In this document: in pieces, positions 18,810 through 27,730 of the stretch
Layout of the letters: every line of letters starts with the position of its first letter
Numbering within the stretch: the first letter of the stretch is position 1
Source: Reyranella sp.
GTDB lineage: Bacteria > Pseudomonadota > Alphaproteobacteria > Reyranellales > Reyranellaceae
Reading direction: 5' to 3'
Assembly (NCBI RefSeq): GCF_004297405.1
Contig: NZ_SCVC01000011.1
Location: forward strand, 1-64,000
DNA length: 64,000 bases
The notes under the pieces: model-generated
What the model was told of the DNA's origin: nothing
Databases searched by the model: none
The model's input: the letters and a program-made list of their open reading frames with translations, nothing else
Position numbers and translations under genes: made by a program

Positions 18810-19336
18810 GCGTCGATGTCGAAAGCTCGCGGATAGACGACCCGTCCGTCTGCGCCGGACAGGGCGCCGGGCACCAACTCCAGCGCCATGAAGGCGTCAC
18901 CCGAATAAGGCGCGGCAAGCGGCTTGGTGACCGCCGCGGAAAAGCCGAAGCGTGGATAGTAGTCGGGATGGCCGAGCACGATCACCGCCCACCATTCGCG
19001 CTGACGAGCGAGGGCAAGCCCATGATGGATCAGCTCGCTGCCGATGCCGCGCCGTTGCCGACCGGGAAGAACGGCCATCGGTGCGAGAGCGAGGGAAGGG
19101 ATCATCTCCGCGCCGATCGTGACCTTGAGCGCGCTGAACAGGATGTGTCCGACAATCTCGTCCGCTTCGACGGCGACGAGTTCGATGGTCGCCAGCCTTG
19201 CCTTGCGCAGGTCCTCGACGATCTTCGCTTCGATGGGGCCGCCGAAGGCCGTGTCGTTCAGGCGGCGGATTGCTTCGTCGTCGGCTGGTTTGCGTTCGCG
19301 GATCACCACATCGTGGCCGCAGCCCGGCCCGGCCAT
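18806..19336 (-). CDS. GNAT-family N-acetyltransferase
   Basis: A protein of up to 176 residues with the GNAT fold of the YhbS subgroup: the acetyl-CoA pyrophosphate loop is LPGRQRRGIGSELI, followed by the WAVIVLGHPDYYPRFGF segment typical of this group. Substrate unknown. The start is uncertain. The ATG at 19336 lies 34 bases inside the preceding gene; a GTG at 19306 would give a GTGA overlap with that gene's stop and still keep the whole domain (VIRERKPADDEAI). Neither has a convincing ribosome site, which fits coupling to the upstream gene. Confidence 0.82.
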
Positions 19337-19917
19337 TCGCGGTCGTACTTCTCGCCGCCGACCCTGTCCTGGCTGAGTGCCGCCAGAATCTGGCCGGCGC
19401 TGGGCAGCGACTTGGGATCGACATGACGCTCGGGGTTCCAGAGTTCAGAGCGCACCAATGCGCGGGCGCACTGGAAGTAGACGGCTTCGACCTCGATCAC
19501 GGTGACCGAGCGCGGCGCTTTCTCATCGACGGCGAAGGATTCGAGCAGCCCGGGCTCGACACTGAGATGGGCGCGGCCGTTCACGCGCAGTGTGTTGCCG
19601 ATCCCCGGGATCATGAACAGCAGCGCCACCCTGGGATCGCGCACGATGTTGCGCAGCGAGTCGATCCGGTTGTTGCCGCGCCGGTCGGGCAGCATCAGCG
19701 TCTTCTCGTCGTGCACGCGGACGAAGCCGGGCTTGTCGCCGCGCGGCGAGCAGTCGAGCCCCTCGGCGCCGGAGGTCGCCAGTGCAGCATACGGCGAGGC
19801 TTCGATATAGGCGCGGTAATGCGGTGTGATCCAATTCACTTCCTTGACGGTCGCGGCTTCGGCTGGCTTGCCGTAGATCGCTTCGAGTTGGGCTTCTGTC
19901 TTCAGAATGTCGGACAT
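19303..19917 (-). CDS. Pyridoxamine 5'-phosphate oxidase-like FMN-binding protein
   Basis: A 204-residue split-barrel flavin-binding protein of the PNPOx superfamily, in the subgroup of MSMEG_1061-like proteins (CSPRGDKPGFVRVHD, LPDRRGNNRIDSLRNI, VALLFMIPG). Such proteins bind FMN, F420 or haem; true pyridoxine phosphate oxidases are longer and have different phosphate-binding residues, so a vitamin B6 role is not supported. It follows the CoA-transferase gene after 4 bases and overlaps the GNAT gene, so the three are probably one transcript. Confidence 0.82.
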   Translation of the reverse strand: MSDILKTEAQLEAIYGKPAEAATVKEVNWITPHYRAYIEASPYAALATSGAEGLDCSPRGDKPGFVRVHDEKTLMLPDRRGNNRIDSLRNIVRDPRVALLFMIPGIGNTLRVNGRAHLSVEPGLLESFAVDEKAPRSVTVIEVEAVYFQCARALVRSELWNPERHVDPKSLPSAGQILAALSQDRVGGEKYDREWPGRAAATMW

Positions 19918-19921
19918 GGGG

Positions 19922-21301
19922 TCATGAACTCCACTGTGCAGATGATGAGCCGAGTGGCTCGGCGGGCCTCGCGAAGTAAGCGGGCGTGGTGCCGAGCTGG
20001 ACGACGGGCTTCAGGTGGCGCAGTCGGCCCAACGGTCCAACGCTTTCTGTGAGGAGAGGCAGCAGGTCGCCGTCGGGCAGTTCGGCGACACCTTTTGTGG
20101 CGTCGACCGTGCCGAGGTTCGCGAGCCAGTGCGCGACCTGGACCAGCGACACGCGCACCAGCCAGGAGCCGCCCTGTTCGACGCGGCGGGCCAGCGCAAC
20201 CATTGCGCCCAGAGCACCGAGGTAACCGGCGATATAGTCCAGCGCCTGCACGGGCATGTTGCGCGGCTTGTCGAGCGAGCCCTGCGTGGCGGCGAGGCCG
20301 GTGACGTTCTGCACGATCGAGTCGAAACCGCGCCGCGACGCCCACGGGCCTTCGTGACCATAGGCGCAGAGACTGACGCAGACGATACCGGGCTTGAGAG
20401 CCGCGACCTGTTCCGGCGAAAAGCCGCGGCCGGCCAGCGTGCCGGGGCGATAGCCTTGCGTGAAGATGTCGGCCTCGCGGAGCAGCACTTTCATGGTCTC
20501 GACGCCGGCCGGCGTCAGAAGGTCGATCCAGGCACAACGCTTGCCGTGGCCGGTGTCCATCAGCAACTCGGACTGATAGGGCAGGTGGGGCGCTGCGACA
20601 TGCAGCACGTCGGCGCCATTCTCTGCCAGCACGCGGCCGCTGGTCGGGCCGGCCAGCACGCGCGTCAGATCGAAGGCGCGCACGCCGGAAAGCGGACGAT
20701 CGCCCTGCGGCAAGGGACGCGCCGGCGCTTCGCCGATCTTCACGATGTCGATCAGCGGTAGCTTGGAAATCGCGATGCCGTGCGGATGGGCGTTCCATTC
20801 CTCGCGGCTGCGCGTCAGGCCGCCGACGCAGCCGCCCTCTGCAATCGCTTCCTCGATCGCCAGTCCTTCCCACTGGGCGACGGCCTCGGCCAGCGCCTCG
20901 CGTGTATCATCCTTCGCGCCGGCGATTCGCAAGGCGCCTGCGCGGTGATGCGGATGGTTCGTGTGGATGAACATGTGCCGGCCGTCGCGTGTCGGGTAAT
21001 GGCCGGTGAGCGGATCCCACGACACGGGCTTCTCGCCATTACGCAACACATAGGTGTTGGAGCGCAGTGACGCGGCGGCGGCGTGCGTATCGACGCTCAC
21101 CGACTGCGGCATGCCGGTCTTCAGCCTCCAGAGATCGGAGATGGCAAGACCGACCGCGCCGAGCGCGGCCGATCCTGCCTGGCCGATCCGCCAGGGCGTG
21201 ACGAATATCGGATCGCCACTGCCGGTGATCGAGAGCCGATCGTCGCTACGCTTCTCACGGCCGAGTTGGCGCAGGATCGAGTAGGCGAGATCGGCGCTCA
21301 T
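19922..21301 (-). CDS. CaiB/BaiF (family III) CoA transferase-like protein
   Basis: A 459-residue protein of the family III CoA-transferase group. LSGVRAFDLTRVLAGPTSGRVLAENGADVLHV near the middle is the usual family N-terminal block, so about 200 residues of extra sequence precede the recognisable domain; DKPRNMPVQALDYIAGYLGALGAM follows. Family III enzymes move CoA between carboxylic acids through an Asp-linked intermediate. The acid is unknown. The long first part (with HMFIHTNHPHHRAGALRI) also resembles this family, so the protein may be the two-half type seen in some racemases. Start at ATG 21301; neighbours suggest a small carboxylate degradation operon. Confidence 0.8.
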   Translation of the reverse strand: MSADLAYSILRQLGREKRSDDRLSITGSGDPIFVTPWRIGQAGSAALGAVGLAISDLWRLKTGMPQSVSVDTHAAAASLRSNTYVLRNGEKPVSWDPLTGHYPTRDGRHMFIHTNHPHHRAGALRIAGAKDDTREALAEAVAQWEGLAIEEAIAEGGCVGGLTRSREEWNAHPHGIAISKLPLIDIVKIGEAPARPLPQGDRPLSGVRAFDLTRVLAGPTSGRVLAENGADVLHVAAPHLPYQSELLMDTGHGKRCAWIDLLTPAGVETMKVLLREADIFTQGYRPGTLAGRGFSPEQVAALKPGIVCVSLCAYGHEGPWASRRGFDSIVQNVTGLAATQGSLDKPRNMPVQALDYIAGYLGALGAMVALARRVEQGGSWLVRVSLVQVAHWLANLGTVDATKGVAELPDGDLLPLLTESVGPLGRLRHLKPVVQLGTTPAYFARPAEPLGSSSAQWSS

Positions 21302-21313
21302 GTGACAGTCCCC

Positions 21314-22027
21314 TTACGCAGACGCCATGATCTTAGTCAGCAGCGTCATCAGCTCCTGCGGGCAGGTGATGTGTGGATTGTGGCTGGCGTCCATCTCGTC
21401 GCAGGTCCAGCCGGCCTCGCTGCGGGCGCGATCGGCGAACTGGCGGAACGCATCGCCCGGCATGTTGCGCTTGGCATAGATGAAGTGACGCGGTGGTGAA
21501 GCCTCCGTCGATTCGAGCTTGATCTTCTGTTCGAAGGTCTTGATCGGCTGCGGCCGACGACGCGGGCTGGCCCAGGCGACATCCTCGGGCGCGGTGTCGG
21601 GCGGCATCGGATTGACGGTAAGCTTCCAGCCGTCGCCGTCTTTCTCGGCACCTTTGCGCATGTTGCCCTCGGCCTTGGGACCGACGAGGTCGAACAGGCT
21701 CTGGCCGTCCTTCGGCACGAACGCATCCAGATACACGACGCGTGCAATACGGCTGCGTGCCTTGTCGACGACGCCCGTCGCGACCATGCCGCCATAGGAA
21801 TGGCCAAGCAGGACCACGTCTTTCAGGTCCTCGAATTCAAGAACACCGACAACGTCCTGGATGTGTGTCGAGAGGTCGACGGTCGGCGCTGCGAGGTGGG
21901 CACGGGCGCCGAGGCCAGTATAGGTCGGCGAAAAGAACTCATGCCCGGCGGCGCGCAACAGGGGGCGCATCTTCTTCCACGCCCATGCCGCCGACCAGGC
22001 GCCATGCGCCAGAACGATGTTTGCCAT
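21314..22027 (-). CDS. Alpha/beta-hydrolase (esterase/salicylate-esterase-like)
   Basis: A 237-residue alpha/beta-hydrolase of the short HNL/MES-like type. The nucleophile Ser lies in GHSYGG, the acid Asp in YLDAFVP and the His in DASHNPHIT near the C-terminus; the oxyanion region is LAHGAWSAAWAW at the N-terminus. Small esters or hydroxynitriles are typical substrates. Start chosen at the ATG at 22027 because AGGAGG lies 10 bases upstream, while the longer reading runs into the feoA promoter region. Probably the first gene of the four-gene minus-strand operon. Confidence 0.87.
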   Translation of the reverse strand: MANIVLAHGAWSAAWAWKKMRPLLRAAGHEFFSPTYTGLGARAHLAAPTVDLSTHIQDVVGVLEFEDLKDVVLLGHSYGGMVATGVVDKARSRIARVVYLDAFVPKDGQSLFDLVGPKAEGNMRKGAEKDGDGWKLTVNPMPPDTAPEDVAWASPRRRPQPIKTFEQKIKLESTEASPPRHFIYAKRNMPGDAFRQFADRARSEAGWTCDEMDASHNPHITCPQELMTLLTKIMASA

Positions 22028-22086
22028 GCTTCTACTACCTCCTGCTGGCGAGCCAACTTCTTCAATGCTATTACGACTTACTCGCA

Positions 22087-22359
22087 ATGAATACTCATCC
22101 AACCATAGCACTTGGCGCTGCCCGCGTGGGCTTCCGTGGCCGCATACATGCGATCGACGCAGAGCGTGGCGGCGCTGGCCTGCCGGCTGCCGAACTCGAA
22201 CGTCGTCTGATCGAATTGGGCTTCGTCGAAGGCGCCGCCGTCGAGCTGCTGCATCAGGGCTTGTTCGGCGGTGATCCCATCGCCGTACGTATTGCCCACA
22301 CGACCATCGGGCTGCGCCGTCGCGAGGCGATGGCGATTCTCGTGAGTGCGGAGATTTAA
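22087..22359 (+). CDS. feoA: Ferrous iron transport protein A
   Basis: A 90-residue SH3-like protein. The FeoA core is ERRLIELGFVEGAAVELLHQG followed by DPIAVRI and the closing LRRREAMAILV. FeoA is a small cytosolic partner needed for FeoB-dependent Fe(II) uptake. No Shine-Dalgarno sequence is visible before the ATG at 22087, while the 59-base gap to the divergent hydrolase is AT-rich near the start; a leaderless or very short leader transcript would explain this. I looked for a palindromic Fur, Irr or RirA box and saw none that is convincing. feoB starts 3 bases after the stop. Confidence 0.88.
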   Translation: MNTHPTIALGAARVGFRGRIHAIDAERGGAGLPAAELERRLIELGFVEGAAVELLHQGLFGGDPIAVRIAHTTIGLRRREAMAILVSAEI

Positions 22360-22362
22360 GTC

Positions 22363-24246
22363 TTGTCCGATGTTTCGCCTGCGCTTCCGTCGCCCGTCAT
22401 CGCTCTGGTCGGCAATCCCAACTGTGGCAAGACGGCGCTGTTCAATGCCCTGACGGGCAGTCGCCAGAAGGTCGCCAATTATCCCGGCGTGACGGTCGAG
22501 AAGAAGGTCGGGCCGCTCGTCACGCCGGCCGGCCGTACCGTGCGCATTGTCGACTTGCCTGGCACCTATTCGTTGCGCGCCCGTTCGCCTGACGAGGAGA
22601 TCACGCGCGACGTCGTGTTGGGCCACGCGCAGAAGGACGTGACGCCCGACCTGATCGTCTGCGTGGGCGATGCTTCGAACCTTCGATTGGCGTTACGGCT
22701 GGCGCTCGAACTGAAGCAGGTCGGCCGTCCCGTCATGTTGTCGCTCAACATGATGGATATTGCACGCCGCCGCGGCATCGAGATCGACGCCGACCGCCTG
22801 TCGCGCGAGCTGGGCGTGCCCGTCGTGAGCTCGGTCGCGGTGCGCCGCAGCGGCACGGACGCGCTCCTGGCCGAGATCGACCGTCAGATTTCAAAGCAGC
22901 AAGCAGCCGGGACATCCGAGTGGCGTGCTCCGGATGCCGGCGCTCTGCGTGGCGCCCAGCGCGAGGCCGATCGCATCCTGGCCGCAGTGGTGCGCGGTCC
23001 CGGTAATCCCGACAGCCTCACCAGCCGCGTCGACAAGATTCTTCTGCATCCCGTCGCCGGGCTGATCATCCTGCTCGCGATCCTCTTCGTGATGTTCCAG
23101 GCCGTGTTCGCCTGGGCCGAACCCGGCATGGATGCGATCGAGGCTGGCTTCCAGTGGCTCGGTGGCCTCGTCGAGCACTTGCCACTGCCTGACTTGGTGA
23201 AGAGCTTCCTCAAGGACGGGCTGATCGGCGGCGTCGGCAGCGTGATCGTCTTCCTGCCGCAGATCGTCATCCTGTTCTTCTTCATCCTCGTGCTCGAAGA
23301 TCTGGGCTACATGGCGCGCGCGGCGTTCCTGATGGACCGCATCATGGGCGGCGCCGGCCTGCATGGCCGCGCCTTCATCCCGTTGCTTTCGTCCTTCGCC
23401 TGCGCCATTCCCGGCATCATGTCGACGCGCGTCATCGACGATCGTCGCGATCGCCTGACGACCATCCTGGTGGCGCCGTTGATGACCTGCTCGGCGCGCA
23501 TCCCGGTCTATACGCTGATCATTGGCGCCTTCATTCCCGCCCGCGAGGTCTGGGGCTTCGTCGGCCTGCAGGGATTGGTGATGTTCGGGCTCTATACGCT
23601 CGGCATCGTCGGCGCACTCACCGTGTCGTTCGTGATCAAGCGCTTGATCTGGCAGGGCAAGCCGGGCGAGCCGTTCATGCTCGAACTTCCCGACTACAAG
23701 ATGCCGCAGGCGAGAAGCCTCGCCATTGGCCTGTGGACGCGGGCGATGATCTTCCTGAAGCGCGCCGGCACGATTATCCTGTCCATGATGGTGCTGATCT
23801 GGGTGCTCGCTTCCTTTCCGCAGCCACCGGAAGGCGCGACCGACCCGGCCATCGACTACAGCTTTGCGGCAATGATCGGCTCGGCGATCCAGCCGCTCAC
23901 GGCGCCACTCGGCTTCAACTGGCAGATCAACGTTGCGCTGATCCCCGGCATGGCGGCACGTGAGGTCGCTGTCGGCTCGCTAGGTACTATCTATGCCATC
24001 AGCGGCGGTGAGGAGGCTGCGGACCAGATCGGCCAGGCGCTGAGCAGCCAATGGAGCCTTGCCACCGCCCTCGCATTCCTCGCCTGGTACGTATTCGCGC
24101 CACAATGCGCTTCGACCCTGGCCGTCATCCGTCGAGAAACCGGCGGCTGGAAATGGATGTGGGTCACCTTCTTCTACATGCTGGCGCTGGCCTACGTCGC
24201 CGCGCTGGTGACCTATCAGGTTTCCCGAGCTCTGGGGGCGGGATAG
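22363..24246 (+). CDS. feoB: Ferrous iron transporter FeoB
   Basis: A 627-residue inner-membrane Fe(II) transporter. The N-terminal G domain shows G1 GNPNCGKT (about residues 17-24), G2-like YPGVTVEKK, G3 DLPG and G4 NMMD; the membrane part has two Gate-type repeats (LEDLGYMARAAFLMDRIM and SCSARIPVYTLIIGAFIP-like segments). It is shorter than E. coli FeoB (773), which is common outside Enterobacteria. The start is a TTG, the only reasonable codon before the G1 motif, with GGAG upstream inside feoA. A PepSY membrane protein gene follows after 4 bases; no feoC is present. Confidence 0.95.
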   Translation: MSDVSPALPSPVIALVGNPNCGKTALFNALTGSRQKVANYPGVTVEKKVGPLVTPAGRTVRIVDLPGTYSLRARSPDEEITRDVVLGHAQKDVTPDLIVCVGDASNLRLALRLALELKQVGRPVMLSLNMMDIARRRGIEIDADRLSRELGVPVVSSVAVRRSGTDALLAEIDRQISKQQAAGTSEWRAPDAGALRGAQREADRILAAVVRGPGNPDSLTSRVDKILLHPVAGLIILLAILFVMFQAVFAWAEPGMDAIEAGFQWLGGLVEHLPLPDLVKSFLKDGLIGGVGSVIVFLPQIVILFFFILVLEDLGYMARAAFLMDRIMGGAGLHGRAFIPLLSSFACAIPGIMSTRVIDDRRDRLTTILVAPLMTCSARIPVYTLIIGAFIPAREVWGFVGLQGLVMFGLYTLGIVGALTVSFVIKRLIWQGKPGEPFMLELPDYKMPQARSLAIGLWTRAMIFLKRAGTIILSMMVLIWVLASFPQPPEGATDPAIDYSFAAMIGSAIQPLTAPLGFNWQINVALIPGMAAREVAVGSLGTIYAISGGEEAADQIGQALSSQWSLATALAFLAWYVFAPQCASTLAVIRRETGGWKWMWVTFFYMLALAYVAALVTYQVSRALGAG

Positions 24247-24250
24247 GGCA

Positions 24251-25534
24251 ATGGCCGCCGCTCCGAAACCGCAACGCCGCACGTTTCGGTATTGGCTGCA
24301 ACAGATTCATCTCTGGGTCGGGCTCATCCTGCTGCTGCCGCTCGTCATGATGGGCGTGACGGGCGCTGTGCTGGTCTATGCGCACGATATCGAGCATCTG
24401 TTGGGGCAGGGCGAGCCCGATGCTAAGACCGTAGGCGAATGGCGCTCGCCGGCCGAGCTGATCGAAGCGGCTAAGGCCGCGACCACCGATCCCGGCCGCA
24501 TCCCGATCGCCGTGCGCTGGCCGACGGAGTTCGGTGAACCTGCGGCCGTTCGGCTGTCGCGTCCCGGCATGGCGAACGAGCGGCCACAGTTCCGTGGCCA
24601 GCAAGGCGGTGGCCAGCAGCAGGGAGCGCAGGCGCAAGGCCGTGTGCCGACGCAGAGCCCGTTCGCCGGCAGCCTCCAGATCCTGATCGATCCGGTATCG
24701 CTACAGATCATTGAGACGCAGCAGGCGATGACCGGCTGGGTTCGCTTCTTCCACGACCTGCATGGCCATCTCCTTATTCCGGGCGGGCTGGGCCGTGAAC
24801 TGGTCGGCTGGCTGGGCGTGGCGCTTCTCCTGCTGGGCTGCTCCGGTCTCTATCTCTGGTGGCCGCGGCCGGGCCAGTGGAAGGCGGCCTTCATGGTGCG
24901 TCGCAAGGCCAAGGGGCTGCGCCTCAACCGCGAGCTTCACGGTGCCGTGGGCATCTGGACTCTCGTGATCTTCATGCTGGTGAACTTCACCGGCGTCTAT
25001 CTCGCCTTCCCGCAGCAGATCTCGGCCGTCGTGAACAGCGTCTGGCCGGGCCGCGACATGCGTGCGGCGATGTTCCAGGCGCGGGTCGAGCCGATGCGCG
25101 GCACGCCGGCAATGGGCGTCAACGAGGCGGTCGAACTGGCCAAGTCCCGCGTGCCCGATGCACGCTTCCTGAATGCGTTCCTGTCGATCCGCCCCGATCA
25201 GGCGATGCGTATCGGTTTCGTCCGGCCGGGCCATGAGACAGGTGCGCCGGTCATCACGGTGATCATCGATCCCTATCGCAAGGCAGTGATCGACGTCTTC
25301 GATCCCAAGACCATGTCGACCGGCGAGACCATCGTGGCCTGGCAGCGGGGGCTGCACTACGGCCTCGGCCTCGGTGGGATCTACAAGTTCCTGGTGTTCG
25401 TGTCGGGTGTGATCATCCCGATCTTCGGCGTCACAGGGTTCCTGATGTGGTGGATCAAGCGTCGCAACCGCCGCGCCGGCGAGAAGGCGAAGCAAGCAAT
25501 CCTGGCGGCGGCTGCGGCCAAGGCAGCCGACTAG
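24251..25534 (+). CDS. PepSY-associated membrane protein (iron-regulated type)
   Basis: A 427-residue inner-membrane protein of the PepSY_TM family, with four main hydrophobic segments: one near residue 25 (LILLLPLVMMGVTGAVLVY), LLLLGCSGLYLWWP, a WTLVIFMLVNFTGVYLAF segment, and a C-terminal one (VSGVIIPIFGVTGFLMWWI), with PepSY-like periplasmic loops between. A Gln/Gly-rich stretch lies near residues 115-135. Family members are often iron-regulated and some reduce ferric siderophores with flavin or haem. Its place directly after feoAB makes a reductase or accessory role in iron uptake likely, but this is inference. It converges on the GT39 gene with a 4-base overlap. Confidence 0.87.
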   Translation: MAAAPKPQRRTFRYWLQQIHLWVGLILLLPLVMMGVTGAVLVYAHDIEHLLGQGEPDAKTVGEWRSPAELIEAAKAATTDPGRIPIAVRWPTEFGEPAAVRLSRPGMANERPQFRGQQGGGQQQGAQAQGRVPTQSPFAGSLQILIDPVSLQIIETQQAMTGWVRFFHDLHGHLLIPGGLGRELVGWLGVALLLLGCSGLYLWWPRPGQWKAAFMVRRKAKGLRLNRELHGAVGIWTLVIFMLVNFTGVYLAFPQQISAVVNSVWPGRDMRAAMFQARVEPMRGTPAMGVNEAVELAKSRVPDARFLNAFLSIRPDQAMRIGFVRPGHETGAPVITVIIDPYRKAVIDVFDPKTMSTGETIVAWQRGLHYGLGLGGIYKFLVFVSGVIIPIFGVTGFLMWWIKRRNRRAGEKAKQAILAAAAAKAAD

Positions 25535-27297
25535 CGTGGGCGCGGCTGCGGCGCCAGATCGTAGAGCGTCAACAGGCGGCGCGGATCCGGTGGCAGGGAA
25601 CGCCATAGTGTGGAGTCGACCAACGTGCCGTGGCGAATCACCCAGGCTTCGAAATCGGCAGGCCGTCGCGCCGTTCCCAGCAGAACGTACCGCACCTCGC
25701 CACGCTGTACGCGCGCAGCAAACGCCTCGACGGTCATGATCGGATCGTTGCCGAGATAACCGCCGAATGGCAGCACCGGCTCGCCGGTGCGGATGATGAG
25801 CGGCGCGGCCAACAGAGCTGTCGGCGTGGCGGCGAGAAAGCGCGCCGTGCCGCGACGCTCCTTCAGGAAGGCGATCAGCTTGGGGTCGTCGGTCAGGGTT
25901 CGATAAGTGCGTGACAGGATCGGGCCGCGGCCGTCGTCCAGGCCAAGCCAGCGCGGCAGGCTGGCCGAGGGCAGGATGAGATTGCCCGGCGCGAAGATCG
26001 GGCTGAGCGCCCAGAAGACTGGGAGGATCGACAGGGCGATGGCACCGATGACGGCCGGCGGCCGTTTGCCCCGGAAGAGAGTCCCAGCGGCAGCGAGCAG
26101 CGCCACAGCGGGAAAGCCCATCCAGGGGCTGAGCCAGCTCAACGTTCCGCCGGTGATATAGGCCTGCCAGAGCGCGGTCGCCGCCAGGCCCAGGGCAAGA
26201 AAGCGCGGCCCTCGGCGCCACAGCTCGTAGCAGCCGACGCCGGCAAGGGCGGCAAGCGGCGGCGCCAGGGTGACGAGATAGTAGATGTGAAAGATACCGC
26301 CGGCAGCGCTGTAGACGATGCCGTAGGTCAACGCCCAGACCGACCATAGCGCGACGGCCGCACGCCGACGGCGCCATGTCAGGATCGCACCCAGGACGGC
26401 GAGTGGCAGAGCCCAGGCGAACTGGCCTGCGAGCATGGGCTCGGCCAGTCGCAGAGGGCCGACGGGAACGGCGTCGTAGGCCACGAAGCGTCGAGGCTGT
26501 GCTGCCTCAGGTCTTTCGGGAGCTGTACGCACAAAGCGCTCGAGTCCGTTGTGCCGAACGATCAGCTCGAGCATCGAATTGCTCTTGCTGCTGCCGGCGA
26601 CCGGCCGGTGCTCCGCTGGCGTCAGGTCGAAGGCAATGGCCCACGACAGGGCGACGACGGCGAAAGTGGCGGCACCGGCCGCCAGCCAACCCAATCGCTG
26701 TCGCCAGTCGAGCGTGCCGTCGAGCCACCAGCCGGCCAGGAGAGCGGGGCCACAGATCAAGGCAGCCAGCATCTTGACGTTGAAGGCCAGGCCAAGTGTC
26801 GCCATGGCGAAGACGAAGGAGAGGCCGCGGCCACGTAAGGCGAGCCACGCCGCCAGCAGCAGGAAGAGCACCAGCCAGGAGTCGGTGTTGTTTGATCGGT
26901 CCGTTGCAACGGCGATAGGCGTTAGGGCGAGCAGGAAGGCGGCGAGGAAAGCCGCGGCTCGGCCGAAGCGGCGCACCAGCGCGTAGAGCAGAGCCATCGA
27001 GGCGATACCGGCCAGTGCCTGCGGTAGATGGAGTGCCCAGCCGTCGTAGCCCAGCAGGCGCGCCGACACGGTCTGGATCCAAAAGGCGAGCGGTGGCTTG
27101 TCGAGGGAAACGAGACCGGCCGGGTCGAAGGCGTTGTAGAAGAAGAGGTGCAGCCCCTGCAGCATGCTGCGCACGCCGGCGGCGTAGTACTCGTTGCCGA
27201 AGCCGTTGGTTTCGAGCCGCCACAGCCGCAGGATCGCCGCGAGCACGAGGATGGCGGCCAGCGTCGCCATCTCTGTTCGTCGCCCGATCCTCATCAT
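25531..27297 (-). CDS. GT39-type membrane glycosyltransferase (YkcB/ArnT-like)
   Basis: A 588-residue integral membrane protein of the PMT/GT39 superfamily. The N-terminal periplasmic loop matches the YkcB-like group: FGNEYYAAGVRSM, then LVSLDKPPLAFWIQT and a following PQALAGIASMALLYALVRR. Around ten hydrophobic segments come next, and the C-terminal third is a soluble domain (residues about 430-588). Such enzymes transfer a sugar from a polyprenyl phosphate donor to protein, lipid A or cell-wall polymer outside the membrane. The acceptor is unknown and no sugar-modification cluster surrounds it. Start could be either of two adjacent ATGs (27297 or 27294) or a third at 27270. Confidence 0.85.
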   Translation of the reverse strand: MMRIGRRTEMATLAAILVLAAILRLWRLETNGFGNEYYAAGVRSMLQGLHLFFYNAFDPAGLVSLDKPPLAFWIQTVSARLLGYDGWALHLPQALAGIASMALLYALVRRFGRAAAFLAAFLLALTPIAVATDRSNNTDSWLVLFLLLAAWLALRGRGLSFVFAMATLGLAFNVKMLAALICGPALLAGWWLDGTLDWRQRLGWLAAGAATFAVVALSWAIAFDLTPAEHRPVAGSSKSNSMLELIVRHNGLERFVRTAPERPEAAQPRRFVAYDAVPVGPLRLAEPMLAGQFAWALPLAVLGAILTWRRRRAAVALWSVWALTYGIVYSAAGGIFHIYYLVTLAPPLAALAGVGCYELWRRGPRFLALGLAATALWQAYITGGTLSWLSPWMGFPAVALLAAAGTLFRGKRPPAVIGAIALSILPVFWALSPIFAPGNLILPSASLPRWLGLDDGRGPILSRTYRTLTDDPKLIAFLKERRGTARFLAATPTALLAAPLIIRTGEPVLPFGGYLGNDPIMTVEAFAARVQRGEVRYVLLGTARRPADFEAWVIRHGTLVDSTLWRSLPPDPRRLLTLYDLAPQPRPR

Positions 27298-27361
27298 CTC
27301 CGCATCATCACCATCGTTGTTGTCCGAAACGGTTTACGCAGAAGGAGGTGCGATCATCCTC

Positions 27362-27721
27362 TTACGTCGGCAGCGGGCCTTTGAAGACGAAGAAGGCGCC
27401 GGCACAGATCAGCGCGAAGCCCACCATGTGATTGAGCGTGAATCGTTCGCCGAGATAGAGCACCGAGAAGACGGCGAACACGCTGAGCGTGATCACCTCC
27501 TGCATGGTCTTTAGCTCGGCGGCCGAATAGGCCGCGTGTCCCCAGCGATTGGCCGGCACGGCGAAACAATACTCGACGAAGGCAATGCCCCAACTCGCCA
27601 CTACCACCAGCCACAACGGCCTGTCGGTGAACTTCAGATGTCCGTACCAGGCAAACGTCATGAAGACGTTGGAGATCAGCAACAGGACGATCGGGGCGAT
27701 GGCAGGGGGGAGCCAGGTCAT
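27362..27721 (-). CDS. DUF486 family small membrane protein
   Basis: A 119-residue protein with four predicted membrane segments and the DUF486 pattern (NVFMTFAWYGHLKF, then WLVVVASWGIAFVEYCFAVPANRWG, TMQEVITLSVFAVFSVLYLGE). The family is a half-size relative of drug/metabolite transporters and probably dimerises; no substrate is known. GGAGT before the ATG lies in the end of the Bug receptor gene 10 bases upstream, so the two may be cotranscribed. Confidence 0.88.
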   Translation of the reverse strand: MTWLPPAIAPIVLLLISNVFMTFAWYGHLKFTDRPLWLVVVASWGIAFVEYCFAVPANRWGHAAYSAAELKTMQEVITLSVFAVFSVLYLGERFTLNHMVGFALICAGAFFVFKGPLPT

Positions 27722-27730
27722 TGCTTTGCG

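Noticed and set aside
22028..22086. Fur or Irr binding site before feoA
   Set aside because: No convincing symmetrical box was found by eye.
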